Notes: generated by a model not told the origin, from the letters alone. Counted from the stretch's first letter, positions 14,588 to 22,644 are shown. The stretch: DNA of 30,274 nt from Suilimivivens sp045586385 (GCA_045586385.1 JAZNAE010000057.1:1-30274); one strand, 5' to 3'. Made by a program: numbers and translations.

Positions 14588-14788
14588 TTAATTGATTTTG
14601 TATTTATCAAGGTTAATATTATTTCTTCTTGCCATAGATAGTAATTGTTCAGGTGTAGCATTATATGCATTAACGCAATTGCCAAAATCGCCATGTGTTC
14701 CGGTCATGAACCCGACTGCAAATTCTTTTGCAACCAGTCGTTTTCTTAACTTTTCATAGTCAATATTCATATCAGTTTCTTTAGCCAT
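14588..14788 (-). CDS. hypothetical protein, 66 aa
   Basis: A GGAGGGA ribosome binding site precedes the ATG on the minus strand and a strong hairpin terminator follows the stop, which supports a real gene. The protein is mainly helical and charged at both ends (MNIDYEKLRKRLVAKEFAVG and PEQLLSMARRNNINLDKYKIN), with a glycine/aromatic centre (GFMTGTHGDFGNCVNAYNAT). I do not recognise a family. It lies downstream of the glycosyltransferase gene on the same strand after 79 nt. Confidence 0.7.
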   Translation of the reverse strand: MAKETDMNIDYEKLRKRLVAKEFAVGFMTGTHGDFGNCVNAYNATPEQLLSMARRNNINLDKYKIN

Positions 14789-14867
14789 AGTTGTCCCTCC
14801 ACAAATTCAAGTATATATGTATATTACCAAATCCTATATTAAGTTTCTAGATATTTTGAGTACAAAT

Positions 14868-16079
14868 TTATATTTCATCCTGCATTGCCATTTCGATTAA
14901 TCGAACTGCATATGCGACACCGTGTTCCGATTGGATTTTTTCAGAGATCATTTCTGCGTTTTTCTTTTTCTCATCATAAGTTGCATTCATCTCTTCAATA
15001 GAAGATATAATGGATTGTTCATTTAAGTCTTTTGACTTTAGTGGCCTTGTTGCAACATCAATGTTACTTAATTGCATGGCAAATCCCATCTGATCCAAAA
15101 CATGGGGAACCGGTATAGAAGGGATTCCATATATCATCGTGGCTGCTGATGTTCCGAATCCACAATGATGGATAACAAATTTGCCCTGTTTAAATAACCA
15201 ACTATGAGGAACGCTTCCGCATGCGATCATCGTTTCAGGCAACTTGTAATTTTGCATTGTCTTCTGAAAACCTTGGATAATTGCCCTGCAACCAATCTTT
15301 TGAAAGGCATTAACAAACATATCCAGTTTTTCTTTTTCCGATTCATCCTCAAAAGACATTGCCCCAAGTGCAAGAATGACGGGTTTATCACCATCAGATA
15401 GGAATTTCATCAAACGTTCATCCGGAGTATATTCCGGTTCTTCATCATACCAATAACCTGTAAGAATATTTTTTTCTTCCCAGTAGGGATTTCTTTCCAG
15501 GACATACTTACTTATGGGAATGAGATTTAGTTTTTTTGACATGACTTCATCTGCGGATTTTACTGGAGGCAGGTTATACACCTTTCTGATTTTGTTGTAT
15601 GGTTTTGCTACTTGCCCTGCAATCATGCCGCCAATTAACTTGTCTTTGAAAGTCTGAGGCTTTAATTTTTCACCGATCATTTCTTTCTGAAGGGTTACGT
15701 TTACAGTAGGAATTCCCAAGACTTCTGCTTCTGTAGCACCCATCTGGCTATGGCTGACAATAATTAAATCCATTCCTTGACAAACTTCAAATATCTCATG
15801 AGTAGAGTTTTGGATGATACGAAATACGAAGTTCATCGTTTTTAGCATACTAAGTGCCGGATTTGATACCTTCCCCCTAATGACAGCGGCTTCTTTTTCT
15901 ATATCAATATCAGGACCAATAGGTTTAAAACAGATACCTGCATCTTCAATCAATTTTTTCCAACAGGGATGTGAGCCTAACGTAACATCATAACCGTTCT
16001 TCATTAATTCTTTTGACAAAAAGATGTATGGCTGCACATCACCGCGTGTGCCCATTGTAAACATTGCTATTTTTTTCAT
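14868..16079 (-). CDS. UDP-glycosyltransferase-like enzyme (GT1/MGT family)
   Basis: This 403-residue enzyme probably transfers a sugar from a UDP-sugar to a small hydrophobic acceptor such as a macrolide, sterol or lipid. The N-terminus (FTMGTRGDVQPYIFLSKEL) is the acceptor-side signature of GT1 enzymes. The nucleotide-sugar motif at 288-336 reads GSVPHSWLF, HHCGFGTSAATMIYGIP and LDQMGFA. The two Rossmann-like halves are of normal length. Its ATG overlaps the stop of the upstream TetR gene by 4 nt, so both are expressed together. That pairing suggests an inducible enzyme that modifies or detoxifies a compound; the acceptor is unknown. Confidence 0.87.
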   Translation of the reverse strand: MKKIAMFTMGTRGDVQPYIFLSKELMKNGYDVTLGSHPCWKKLIEDAGICFKPIGPDIDIEKEAAVIRGKVSNPALSMLKTMNFVFRIIQNSTHEIFEVCQGMDLIIVSHSQMGATEAEVLGIPTVNVTLQKEMIGEKLKPQTFKDKLIGGMIAGQVAKPYNKIRKVYNLPPVKSADEVMSKKLNLIPISKYVLERNPYWEEKNILTGYWYDEEPEYTPDERLMKFLSDGDKPVILALGAMSFEDESEKEKLDMFVNAFQKIGCRAIIQGFQKTMQNYKLPETMIACGSVPHSWLFKQGKFVIHHCGFGTSAATMIYGIPSIPVPHVLDQMGFAMQLSNIDVATRPLKSKDLNEQSIISSIEEMNATYDEKKKNAEMISEKIQSEHGVAYAVRLIEMAMQDEI

Positions 16080-16651
16080 TGAATACCTCTTTTTATTTCC
16101 TTTAGTAAACTGACAAATATTTCTGACATCATAGTCATTATTTCCTTATCAGTAAAAACAGAAACTTTTGTTGCACATAAGGAAGCAATTCCATGTGTAT
16201 ATACCCATAGATGTTGATACAGGCGTTTCGCATCGTCCTCCGATAATCCATACGGTTCTTTGACCGAATTTAGGATTTCTTCATAGTTCGTATCAATCAC
16301 CATCAGAGTATGCCCGATATCAGTTGGCTTAGATTGTTCACTCATAAATAAGAGTTGAAACAGTTTAGGTTCTTTTATGGCAAATTGTATGTATGCAAAG
16401 CCAACACCTCTGAAGGCAACCTCTTGCTTTAGACCTTCTGCAACATATTCTTTATAGATGCTTTTCGCTTCCATGATTACTTCATTTTTCACTTCATCCA
16501 TATTTGAAAATACAGTAAAGATAGGACAGGCAGAGCTTCCAAGCCGTTTCCCTAATTCGCGTGAAGTAACAGTCTCCAACCCTTGTTCCCGCACAAGATC
16601 CATTGCCGTGAGTATGATTTCTTTTTTTGTGAATTTTGCTCTTGGTGGCAT
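16076..16651 (-). CDS. TetR-family transcriptional regulator (glycosyltransferase operon)
   Basis: The 191-residue protein has a TetR helix-turn-helix at about 8-55 (FTKKEIILTAMDLVREQGLE and TSRELGKRLGSSACPIFTVF) and a C-terminal TetR_C-like dimer and ligand domain. An AGGAAA site precedes the ATG. It is the first gene of a two-gene operon, with translational coupling (ATGA) to the glycosyltransferase. It probably represses its own operon through the repeat in its promoter and is released by the compound that the enzyme acts on (inference). Confidence 0.87.
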   Translation of the reverse strand: MPPRAKFTKKEIILTAMDLVREQGLETVTSRELGKRLGSSACPIFTVFSNMDEVKNEVIMEAKSIYKEYVAEGLKQEVAFRGVGFAYIQFAIKEPKLFQLLFMSEQSKPTDIGHTLMVIDTNYEEILNSVKEPYGLSEDDAKRLYQHLWVYTHGIASLCATKVSVFTDKEIMTMMSEIFVSLLKEIKRGIQ

Positions 16652-16673
16652 ACAATTTCCTTTCTAAATCATC

Positions 16674-16722
16674 TGTTCTATATCACTTGTTCTAGTATAA
16701 CTTTATTTGTTTTTTCTGTCAA
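16674..16722 (-). promoter_or_regulatory. promoter and candidate operator of the TetR-glycosyltransferase operon
   Basis: On the minus strand, TTGACA (16722-16717) and TATACT (16699-16694) are separated by exactly 17 bp. Just downstream, the plus-strand word TGTTCTA occurs twice, at 16674-16680 and 16688-16694, spaced 14 bp apart. The second copy ends on the -10 box, a sensible repressor site. Confidence 0.75.
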
Positions 16723-16791
16723 TTATTATAATGCTAAAAATGTGTAATGGTGATATAATAGAAAAAACTATTATTGGGAAAGTGGTAATAT

Positions 16792-17697
16792 ATGAAAAAA
16801 CTGATTTTAATATTTTCTATTATGATGCTCATTTTCTGTTCGGCGTGCACATCGGATGCGAATATAGAAGAAGCAAACAACGCGGAGGTGGGTAGGGAAG
16901 AAGTGCCTCAGATACCCATGGAGATAACTGAAGTATCCGCGACGGAGAAGAAGATATTTTTTTACAGGGATGATATGAAGATTTTTGGAAAATTACATCT
17001 TCCTGAAGGGGAAGGTCCGTTTCCTGTGGTGATTTTTTCAAATGGCTTTCCCGGATCTTATACTTTGGCGGAGGGGTATGCAAAAAAACTGGTAAGTAAC
17101 GGAATTGCCGGCGTTGTATTTGATTTTATAGGTGGAAACGGTACAAATGCCAGTGATGGAACCATTACGGATATGTCTGTGCTTACGCAAGTGGCTGATC
17201 TTAATATTGTGTTGGATGCTATTTCGTCGTTACCTGAGATAGATAGTAATAATCTCTTCCTATGGGGACACAGTTTCGGAGGTCTGGTATCTACTTATGT
17301 TGCGGCGCAAAGACCTGATGAGGTCAAAGGCCTGATTGTTTTGGAACCGTCATACCAGATGCACGATCAGTTTTTGGAGATGTATCCGGAAGGAAGTGAA
17401 ATACCGGATGTTTTGTATACACCCATGTACATAGGTAAGATATTTGTTGAAGATATTCTTTCTTTTGATATTTATGATATGATGGCAGATTATGATAAAG
17501 AGGTGCTTCTTCTGCAGGGGACAGTCCATCCGGCAGAAACAGGGGAATTAAAAGAAAAATATTTCGGAAGAGCTATGGACACATTTCCGAATATGCAGTT
17601 GGTAACAGTGGAAGGCGCTGACCATTCTTTTTCAGGTAGTGCCGGAGAAGAGATGCTGAATCTGACAATAGGATTCGTAAACGAAAACATGGATTAA
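16792..17697 (+). CDS. surface lipoprotein with alpha/beta hydrolase domain
   Basis: The product of 301 residues begins with a lipoprotein signal peptide (KKLILIFSIMMLIFCSAC, lipidation on Cys19). The mature protein has an acidic linker to about residue 50, then an alpha/beta hydrolase domain with nucleophile elbow GHSFGG (Ser161) and a histidine in GADHSF (His278). The usual third catalytic position, an aspartate in a GTxD motif, reads GTVHPAE, so the acid is missing or lies elsewhere. It is probably an extracellular esterase or dienelactone-hydrolase-like enzyme. A GNAT gene starts 22 nt after it. Confidence 0.82.
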   Translation: MKKLILIFSIMMLIFCSACTSDANIEEANNAEVGREEVPQIPMEITEVSATEKKIFFYRDDMKIFGKLHLPEGEGPFPVVIFSNGFPGSYTLAEGYAKKLVSNGIAGVVFDFIGGNGTNASDGTITDMSVLTQVADLNIVLDAISSLPEIDSNNLFLWGHSFGGLVSTYVAAQRPDEVKGLIVLEPSYQMHDQFLEMYPEGSEIPDVLYTPMYIGKIFVEDILSFDIYDMMADYDKEVLLLQGTVHPAETGELKEKYFGRAMDTFPNMQLVTVEGADHSFSGSAGEEMLNLTIGFVNENMD

Positions 17698-17719
17698 TCT
17701 ATTGAAGTGGAGACATAAA

Positions 17720-18157
17720 ATGATCAGAGAAGCAAACAAAGAGGATTTGAATCAAATACTGGAATTATATTTACATCTGCATGAGTCAGATATTCCTGAG
17801 CAATCAGAACACTTACAAAATACATGGGATACCATTATAGATGATGCAAATCATCATCTCATTGTATATGAGCTTGAAGGGAAAATTATCGCATCCTGTG
17901 TCTGTGTAATCATTCCCAATTTGACAAGGGGAGTACGTCCTTATGCTTTTGTGGAGAATGTGGTAACCCATGAGGAATATCGTGGAAAAGGGTATGCAAC
18001 ATCGTGTCTTAATTATGCAAAGGAGATTGCAGAGCAGAATAACTGTTATAAGATGATGCTGCTTACCGGTTCCAAAAGTAAGTCAACATTAGACTTTTAC
18101 AGAAATGCAGGATATAATAGTAGTGATAAAACCGCATTTATACAGTGGTTAGAGTAG
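17720..18157 (+). CDS. GNAT-family N-acetyltransferase
   Basis: The 145-residue protein has the acetyl-CoA binding motif A (VENVVTHEEYRGKGYATSCL, R/Q-x-x-G-x-G/A form) and the B region (DFYRNAGYNS). I chose the ATG at 17720 because a GTGGAGA site lies upstream and MIREANKEDLNQILELY is a normal GNAT start; an in-frame ATG at 17702 would add six residues. It follows the hydrolase lipoprotein closely and precedes a terminator. The acceptor substrate is unknown. Confidence 0.87.
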   Translation: MIREANKEDLNQILELYLHLHESDIPEQSEHLQNTWDTIIDDANHHLIVYELEGKIIASCVCVIIPNLTRGVRPYAFVENVVTHEEYRGKGYATSCLNYAKEIAEQNNCYKMMLLTGSKSKSTLDFYRNAGYNSSDKTAFIQWLE

Positions 18158-18202
18158 CTGTAGGGTGACTGGTTTCTGATTAGACAAGAGAATAAGTAAA
18201 AG

Positions 18203-18249
18203 AGCAGGTATATTTTAACCATAGGGTTACAATACCTGCTTTTCTTTTG
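18203..18249 (+). terminator. terminator after the hydrolase-GNAT pair
   Basis: AGCAGGTAT 18203-18211 pairs with ATACCTGCT 18232-18240, with an inner TAACC/GGTTA helix, followed by TTTTCTTTT. Confidence 0.85.
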
Positions 18250-18267
18250 CGAAAATAAATCCTCAAA

Positions 18268-18302
18268 AAAGTCAAGACGAAATCGTATCTGTGTATTATA
18301 CT
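18268..18302 (+). promoter_or_regulatory. predicted regulated promoter of the AraC-BtrH-like gene
   Basis: AAAGTCAAGACG lies 26 nt (from its G at 18271) before TATACT at 18297-18302, with CTGTGT between. The same elements in the same order and almost the same spacing occur before the AraC-GyrI gene (13138-13177). There is no clear -35, which suggests activator dependence. Confidence 0.5.
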
Positions 18303-18338
18303 TTACTTACATCGCGATGTGAAACAAGGAGAATGACT

Positions 18339-19802
18339 ATGAGTTACCTCACGAGTGTAAGAGCAATCATTTGTTATATCGAAGCCCGGATTAAAGATGC
18401 AAAACCGGATTATGAAGAATTGGAAAAACGTATCGGCTTTTCACAGGCACATATAAGAGATATTTTTTGTAGGAGTACAGGATATCCACTGGGAAAATAT
18501 ATACGGATGCGTAAAGTAAAGCGTTCAGCACTTGAACTGATTCAAACAGAGAAAACCATTCTTGAGATTGCATATGAGTATGGTTTTGCAAATCCGGAAA
18601 CCTATACAAGGGCATTTCATAAGGTGACAGGATATGCACCAAGTGAATTTCGAAAACAGCGAATGATTGTAGGAAAAGAGGAGTTAACAGCAGGGGTATA
18701 CAGTGTCGGAATCCTGAAGTCAAAAGAGCGAAGGAGTGATATTAGTATGGACAAAAATGTATATAGAAACAATGAAAGCACGATTTTGTATGGTGTTCCT
18801 AAGGTGGCACACGGAACGTATGGTGGTAATACGGCATATCCCATTTGTTTAAAAGCATGTGCAGAATACCTTGGAGAAGAAATTGCATATGATTATGCTA
18901 TGGTTTCCGGTGCAGCAGCATTTCGTCTGGTATGGAATAAAGAAAATTGGGACTTGAGCAATGTAGACATTTTTCACACATTTGAGGAAACCAATGAAGT
19001 ATATCAATTTGGGGCAAAGGCATTAGGCAGAGAGTTCGAATTCTTGGGGAGAGAAAAAAGTACAAAGAAAGAGGAGTTTATTGCATTTATAAAAAAGCAT
19101 ATTGATGAGGGATATCCATGCATTGCGCTGGGGATTATCGGACCTCCGGAACCGTGTATTATTACAGGATATCGAAATGGCGGAGCAGAGTTATTAGGCT
19201 GGAATTTCTTCCAAGATGATCCCGAATTTGCAGCCGGTATTCAAATAGATGAGAGTGGATATTTTATTTGTGATAACTGGTGGGAAAATACAGATACGCA
19301 GGCGGTTATGTGTGTGGGACCAATCAGTGGTGAAAAGCTTTCTGCTAAAGAAATTATTGCAAATGGAATCAAGGTTTTAAGCGGAAGAGGCGAATATGGT
19401 TATAGTAAAGGATTAGAAGCGTATGAGGCATGGAAACAGGCACTGCTAAGTGAAACAGAGTTTGCTGTAGACGGAAATTATGCGCTCCTGTTTGAAAAAC
19501 TGTTGTGTCAGGTGGATGCCATGACTTGTCTTAGTGACGGACGAACAAATGCAGCATTCTATTTTAAGGGTCTTGCGAAAGATTCTGTAAAGAAAAAGGA
19601 ATATGAGCAGGTGGCAAAAGCGTTTGATAAAAGCGTAGAGAAAGTGGGACAGATGTGGAACCTTTTAGGTGATTTTTCTGATATGGATGCCATGCTTGAG
19701 AGATTAGCTGAAAAAGAGATTCGCCGAAAACTATGTGAGTTGATAGATGAAGCTGCCAAAGCAGATGCAGAGGCACTTAGCCTGATGAAGAAGTGTATAT
19801 AG
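18339..19802 (+). CDS. AraC-type HTH fused to a BtrH/C39-like cysteine-fold domain
   Basis: Residues 1-110 form an AraC double helix-turn-helix (FSQAHIRDIFCRSTGYPLGK and EIAYEYGFANPETYTRAF). From about 140 the protein enters a large domain resembling BtrH N-terminal/papain-like C39 proteins, with YGGNTAYPICLKACAEYLG, PCIALGIIGPPEPCIITGY (260-278) and LLGWNFFQDDPE. The last 110 residues are helical. Start choice is the ATG at 18339, 6 nt after AAGGAGA; the ATG at 18333 is too close. At 487 residues it is a genuine two-domain fusion. It probably senses a ligand or peptide through the C-terminal domain; whether that domain is catalytic is not known. Confidence 0.75.
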   Translation: MSYLTSVRAIICYIEARIKDAKPDYEELEKRIGFSQAHIRDIFCRSTGYPLGKYIRMRKVKRSALELIQTEKTILEIAYEYGFANPETYTRAFHKVTGYAPSEFRKQRMIVGKEELTAGVYSVGILKSKERRSDISMDKNVYRNNESTILYGVPKVAHGTYGGNTAYPICLKACAEYLGEEIAYDYAMVSGAAAFRLVWNKENWDLSNVDIFHTFEETNEVYQFGAKALGREFEFLGREKSTKKEEFIAFIKKHIDEGYPCIALGIIGPPEPCIITGYRNGGAELLGWNFFQDDPEFAAGIQIDESGYFICDNWWENTDTQAVMCVGPISGEKLSAKEIIANGIKVLSGRGEYGYSKGLEAYEAWKQALLSETEFAVDGNYALLFEKLLCQVDAMTCLSDGRTNAAFYFKGLAKDSVKKKEYEQVAKAFDKSVEKVGQMWNLLGDFSDMDAMLERLAEKEIRRKLCELIDEAAKADAEALSLMKKCI

Positions 19803-19813
19803 TTAAATAAAGA

Positions 19814-19858
19814 AAAGTTGTTTGTGTTTATTTTTGATAAAACACAGACAACTTTTTT
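19814..19858 (+). terminator. terminator after the AraC-BtrH-like gene
   Basis: AAAGTTGT 19814-19821 pairs with ACAACTTT 19848-19855, with an inner TGTGTTT/AAACACA extension and a T-run. Confidence 0.85.
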
Positions 19859-19950
19859 AGATTGTTTTGATATATTATAGTACTTGCGCAAAAGATAGAA
19901 AAGTGATACAATCGCTTTTAATATTTTCTAATACGGGAGGAGAAGACAAA

Positions 19951-20517
19951 ATGAAAGTAACATGTATTATCGGTAGTGCAAGAAACAACGGAAGTACAGC
20001 GTATTTGATTGATTCCATGATTAAAGGAATGCAGGAGAGTAATATTGAAACCGTCAGGTATTGTATGGGAGATGCAGATATTCATTATTGTATCGGTTGT
20101 AAGAAATGTTATACTGATGGTAAGTGCGTGCAAAGCGATGACGTGGAAAAAATAGTAACAGATATTTTGTCTTCTGATTATGTGGTAATTGGCAGTCCTT
20201 CTTATTGGGGGGATGTGCCGGGACAGCTGAAAACCTTTTGGGATAGAAATACACCCTATGGAGATACCAATCCAAACAGAGTGCTTGTTGCAGAGAAAAA
20301 GATAAAAGGAATCGGACTCTCTGTGCGGGCCGGCATGACAGAGCGGGAGAACACAGTTATCTTAGGCTTTATAGAGCATTATTTCGGACATCTTGGAATT
20401 GAAATGGTGAAACAGATATCAGTCTGTAATAATGATACCTTGGATGATTTGAAGGAAAAGAATAGTAAATACATAGATGAGATGTATGAGCTTGGAAAAA
20501 ATCTTGCAGCATTATAG
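19951..20517 (+). CDS. flavodoxin-like NAD(P)H-dependent FMN reductase
   Basis: This 188-residue flavoprotein has the FMN phosphate loop GSARNNGSTAYL near residues 8-19, the CIGCKKCYTDGKC cysteine cluster, and the second flavin loop SPSYWGDVPGQLKTFWDR. The iron-sulfur flavoprotein/NADPH-dependent oxidoreductase family reduces flavins, quinones or other electron acceptors in anaerobes. The ATG at 19951 follows GGGAGGAG; the longer frame from 19867 overlaps the promoter area. A second, divergent member is encoded at 27659. The acceptor is not known. Confidence 0.87.
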   Translation: MKVTCIIGSARNNGSTAYLIDSMIKGMQESNIETVRYCMGDADIHYCIGCKKCYTDGKCVQSDDVEKIVTDILSSDYVVIGSPSYWGDVPGQLKTFWDRNTPYGDTNPNRVLVAEKKIKGIGLSVRAGMTERENTVILGFIEHYFGHLGIEMVKQISVCNNDTLDDLKEKNSKYIDEMYELGKNLAAL

Positions 20518-20639
20518 AAAATATAAGTGCTTTGAATAACGCACAAACATGTTTGCAAAAATGTAAATATGTGTTAGCATTTTTGTAGGGGACAATCGGG
20601 TATGGGTGGTGGCCTTCATTCTAGCAAGGAATGGGGGTG

Positions 20640-20732
20640 ATGCTGATGAATGCTTTTGAAGCAATAACATTATTGTTATCCTTTGGAATATTTCTGATTG
20701 CATTGCTTACTTACATAGATAAGCATCAATGA
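20640..20732 (+). CDS. small hydrophobic protein, probable type I (holin-like) toxin
   Basis: Starting at ATG 20640 (alternatives are GTG 20637 or ATG 20646), the frame encodes about 30 residues: a short polar start, one membrane segment (ITLLLSFGIFLIALLTYI) and DKHQ at the end. This is the pattern of the small holin-like toxins of Firmicutes (TxpA/BsrG-like), which act at the membrane and are controlled by an antisense RNA. AAGGAATGGGGGTGATG upstream and the closely following hairpin terminator also match those loci. A weak promoter, TTGCAA 20553 and TAGCAT 20575, lies upstream. The antitoxin RNA cannot be proven from sequence alone. Confidence 0.6.
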   Translation: MLMNAFEAITLLLSFGIFLIALLTYIDKHQ

Positions 20733-20738
20733 TAATAA

Positions 20739-20777
20739 AAAATCACCCACGACTTGACCGGACTGGGTGATTTTTTT
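20739..20777 (+). terminator. terminator of the small toxin gene
   Basis: AAAATCACCCA 20739-20749 pairs perfectly with TGGGTGATTTT 20764-20774, followed by T residues. It starts 6 nt after the toxin stop codon. Confidence 0.88.
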
Positions 20778-20880
20778 ACCTAACAAGAAGGTCAACCACT
20801 ACGATTGTTCCTTTTCAATTACAATATAACATAAGGAGAAAAAATGTTCAATAGATGAATGAGCATTTTTGCGAATAAAT

Positions 20881-21747
20881 ATGATTATTAAAACATACAA
20901 ACCTGAAACAATAGAAAATCCTATATTTGTAGTAGTACTCTCCAAATACAACGGAAAAATTTTACTTAGCAGACACAAAAAGCGTACCACATGGGAAACC
21001 CAGGGCGGTCATATTGAAGACGGAGAAACACCGTTAGAAGCAGCAAAGCGTGAACTATATGAAGAATCCGGCGCTACAGAATATGATATTAAATGGATTT
21101 GCGATTATACTGCCGGAGAAGATAGCATGATAGGTGGTGGTTGTGTTTTTATGGCAGAAATCAAGACACTTGGACCAATTCCTAACAGCGAGATGGCAGA
21201 AGTAAAAGAATTTGATGCATTGCCTGAGAACTTAACTTATCCGGAGATTACACCGGTGTTATTTGCACAAATCGGTTGCTACAGATATAAAAAGGCCACG
21301 CCGGATGATATAGACGAATTGGTACGAACGAGAAGTATAGTTCTCCGTGCGGCAAATAAACTTACAGATGATATAGATATGTCAACTATTGAGAAAGAGT
21401 CCTATGAGTATTATACGAGAGCCATAGAGTCCGGCGAGCATACAGCGTATTTGGTATACGATGGTGATAAATTTATCGGTGCCGGTGGTGTCAGCTATTA
21501 TCAGATAATGCCAACTTATCATAATCCAAGCGGAAAGAAGGCTTACATTATGAATATGTACACTTCGCCGGAATACCGCCGAAAGCGCATTGCCATGAAA
21601 ACGTTGGATTTGCTTGTAAAGGATGCAAGGAAGAAAGGCATCACACAGATCTATTTAGAGGCAACCGAAATGGGGCGTGGATTATATGAAAAGTATGGCT
21701 TTGTGCAGATGATGGATGAGATGGAGCTAAAAAACAATGAACTTTGA
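20881..21747 (+). CDS. Nudix hydrolase fused to GNAT acetyltransferase
   Basis: The 288-residue product has a Nudix domain (about 1-135) with a complete Nudix box beginning GGHIEDGETPLEAAKREL and ending YEESGA. A GNAT domain (about 140-285) follows, with YTSPEYRRKRIAMKTLDLLV and LYEKYGF. Nudix enzymes hydrolyse nucleoside-diphosphate-linked compounds; GNAT domains acetylate amines. I chose ATG 20881, although the only strong ribosome binding site (AAGGAG at 20833) lies upstream of short overlapping frames at 20844-20891. It overlaps the next gene by 11 nt, so they are co-expressed. The substrate is unknown. Confidence 0.85.
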   Translation: MIIKTYKPETIENPIFVVVLSKYNGKILLSRHKKRTTWETQGGHIEDGETPLEAAKRELYEESGATEYDIKWICDYTAGEDSMIGGGCVFMAEIKTLGPIPNSEMAEVKEFDALPENLTYPEITPVLFAQIGCYRYKKATPDDIDELVRTRSIVLRAANKLTDDIDMSTIEKESYEYYTRAIESGEHTAYLVYDGDKFIGAGGVSYYQIMPTYHNPSGKKAYIMNMYTSPEYRRKRIAMKTLDLLVKDARKKGITQIYLEATEMGRGLYEKYGFVQMMDEMELKNNEL

Positions 21748-22612
21748 AGCATTTGTTAACGATATCAAAAGAAATAATTGGAATGTTTATGGTGTGGAAG
21801 TTTACAAAGATGGAGAGCTGATACACAGTTACGGTGATACAACTAAAAACCACTATCCCATATATTCCGCCACCAAAACTATTACTTCCATTGCCGTAGG
21901 AATGGCGGTAGATGAGGGGGAGTTGGATATAAACAAATCCATTTTGGAATATTTGCCGAAAGATGTGATTTGCAGGTTATCCAAAGAGCAAATAGAAACA
22001 TATGCGAAAATTAACACCGAACGCCTTTTGACTATGTCAGTAGCAGGCTATCCCTTCAGGCCCGAAGGAGAAAGCTGGCTGTTAGATTCTTTGAATTATA
22101 AGCTGGAAAATCCTAAGGAACGGATATTTGATTATAGCAATGTTTCAGCGTATCTGGCGGGAGTGGTAACAGCTTGTGCGGTAAAGGAAGACCTGTACGA
22201 ATATTTAAACCGTAAACTTTTTAAACCACTCAGTATTGAAGATCCGGTTTTTATGCGATGCCCGGACAGTTATTTTTACGGTGCATCCGGTATGGAATTA
22301 TCGGTAAATGAACTTAGTAAAATCGGACTTTTGCTTTATCATGGTGGGATGTATGAAGGAAAACGGATATTGTCGGAAACATATGTAAAAGAGGCAACCG
22401 GAATCAGGCAAATGAACAGGGAAGGCGGCTACGGATATTTTATATGGAAATACCGTGACGGATTTAGCATTAACGGAAAATGGAAACAAAAGTGCTATGT
22501 ACTTCCGGAACAAAAAATGGTAATCACGTATCTTTCGCATATTGAAGAAGAGATGCCGGAATTGAAAGCCGGCATGGAGAAACATATTTTGGGGATAAAC
22601 AGCAGTATTTAA
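21737..22612 (+). CDS. serine hydrolase of the beta-lactamase/class C PBP family
   Basis: The 291-residue protein has the nucleophile motif SATK (in PIYSATKTITSIAVG) near residue 45, with the SxxK serine and lysine, and the second motif Tyr-x-Asn as YSN in FDYSNVSAYLAG. The third, a KTG-like motif, is not obvious. No signal peptide is visible, which points to a cytoplasmic esterase or peptidase and not a secreted beta-lactamase. Its ATG overlaps the end of the Nudix-GNAT gene by 11 nt. It is followed by a terminator and by the PadR operon. Confidence 0.82.
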   Translation: MNFEAFVNDIKRNNWNVYGVEVYKDGELIHSYGDTTKNHYPIYSATKTITSIAVGMAVDEGELDINKSILEYLPKDVICRLSKEQIETYAKINTERLLTMSVAGYPFRPEGESWLLDSLNYKLENPKERIFDYSNVSAYLAGVVTACAVKEDLYEYLNRKLFKPLSIEDPVFMRCPDSYFYGASGMELSVNELSKIGLLLYHGGMYEGKRILSETYVKEATGIRQMNREGGYGYFIWKYRDGFSINGKWKQKCYVLPEQKMVITYLSHIEEEMPELKAGMEKHILGINSSI

Positions 22613-22644
22613 AGGGAAAGCACGTGCAGATAAAAAATAGACAG

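Noticed and set aside
16458..16667. Plus-strand 69-codon frame opposite the TetR gene
   Set aside because: The minus-strand TetR has a clear domain, promoter and coupling to the glycosyltransferase; the plus-strand frame has none.
21737..22612. Genuine secreted beta-lactamase giving antibiotic resistance
   Set aside because: SxxK and YxN motifs are present, but no signal peptide or clear KTG motif is seen, so only the broader serine hydrolase family is supported.
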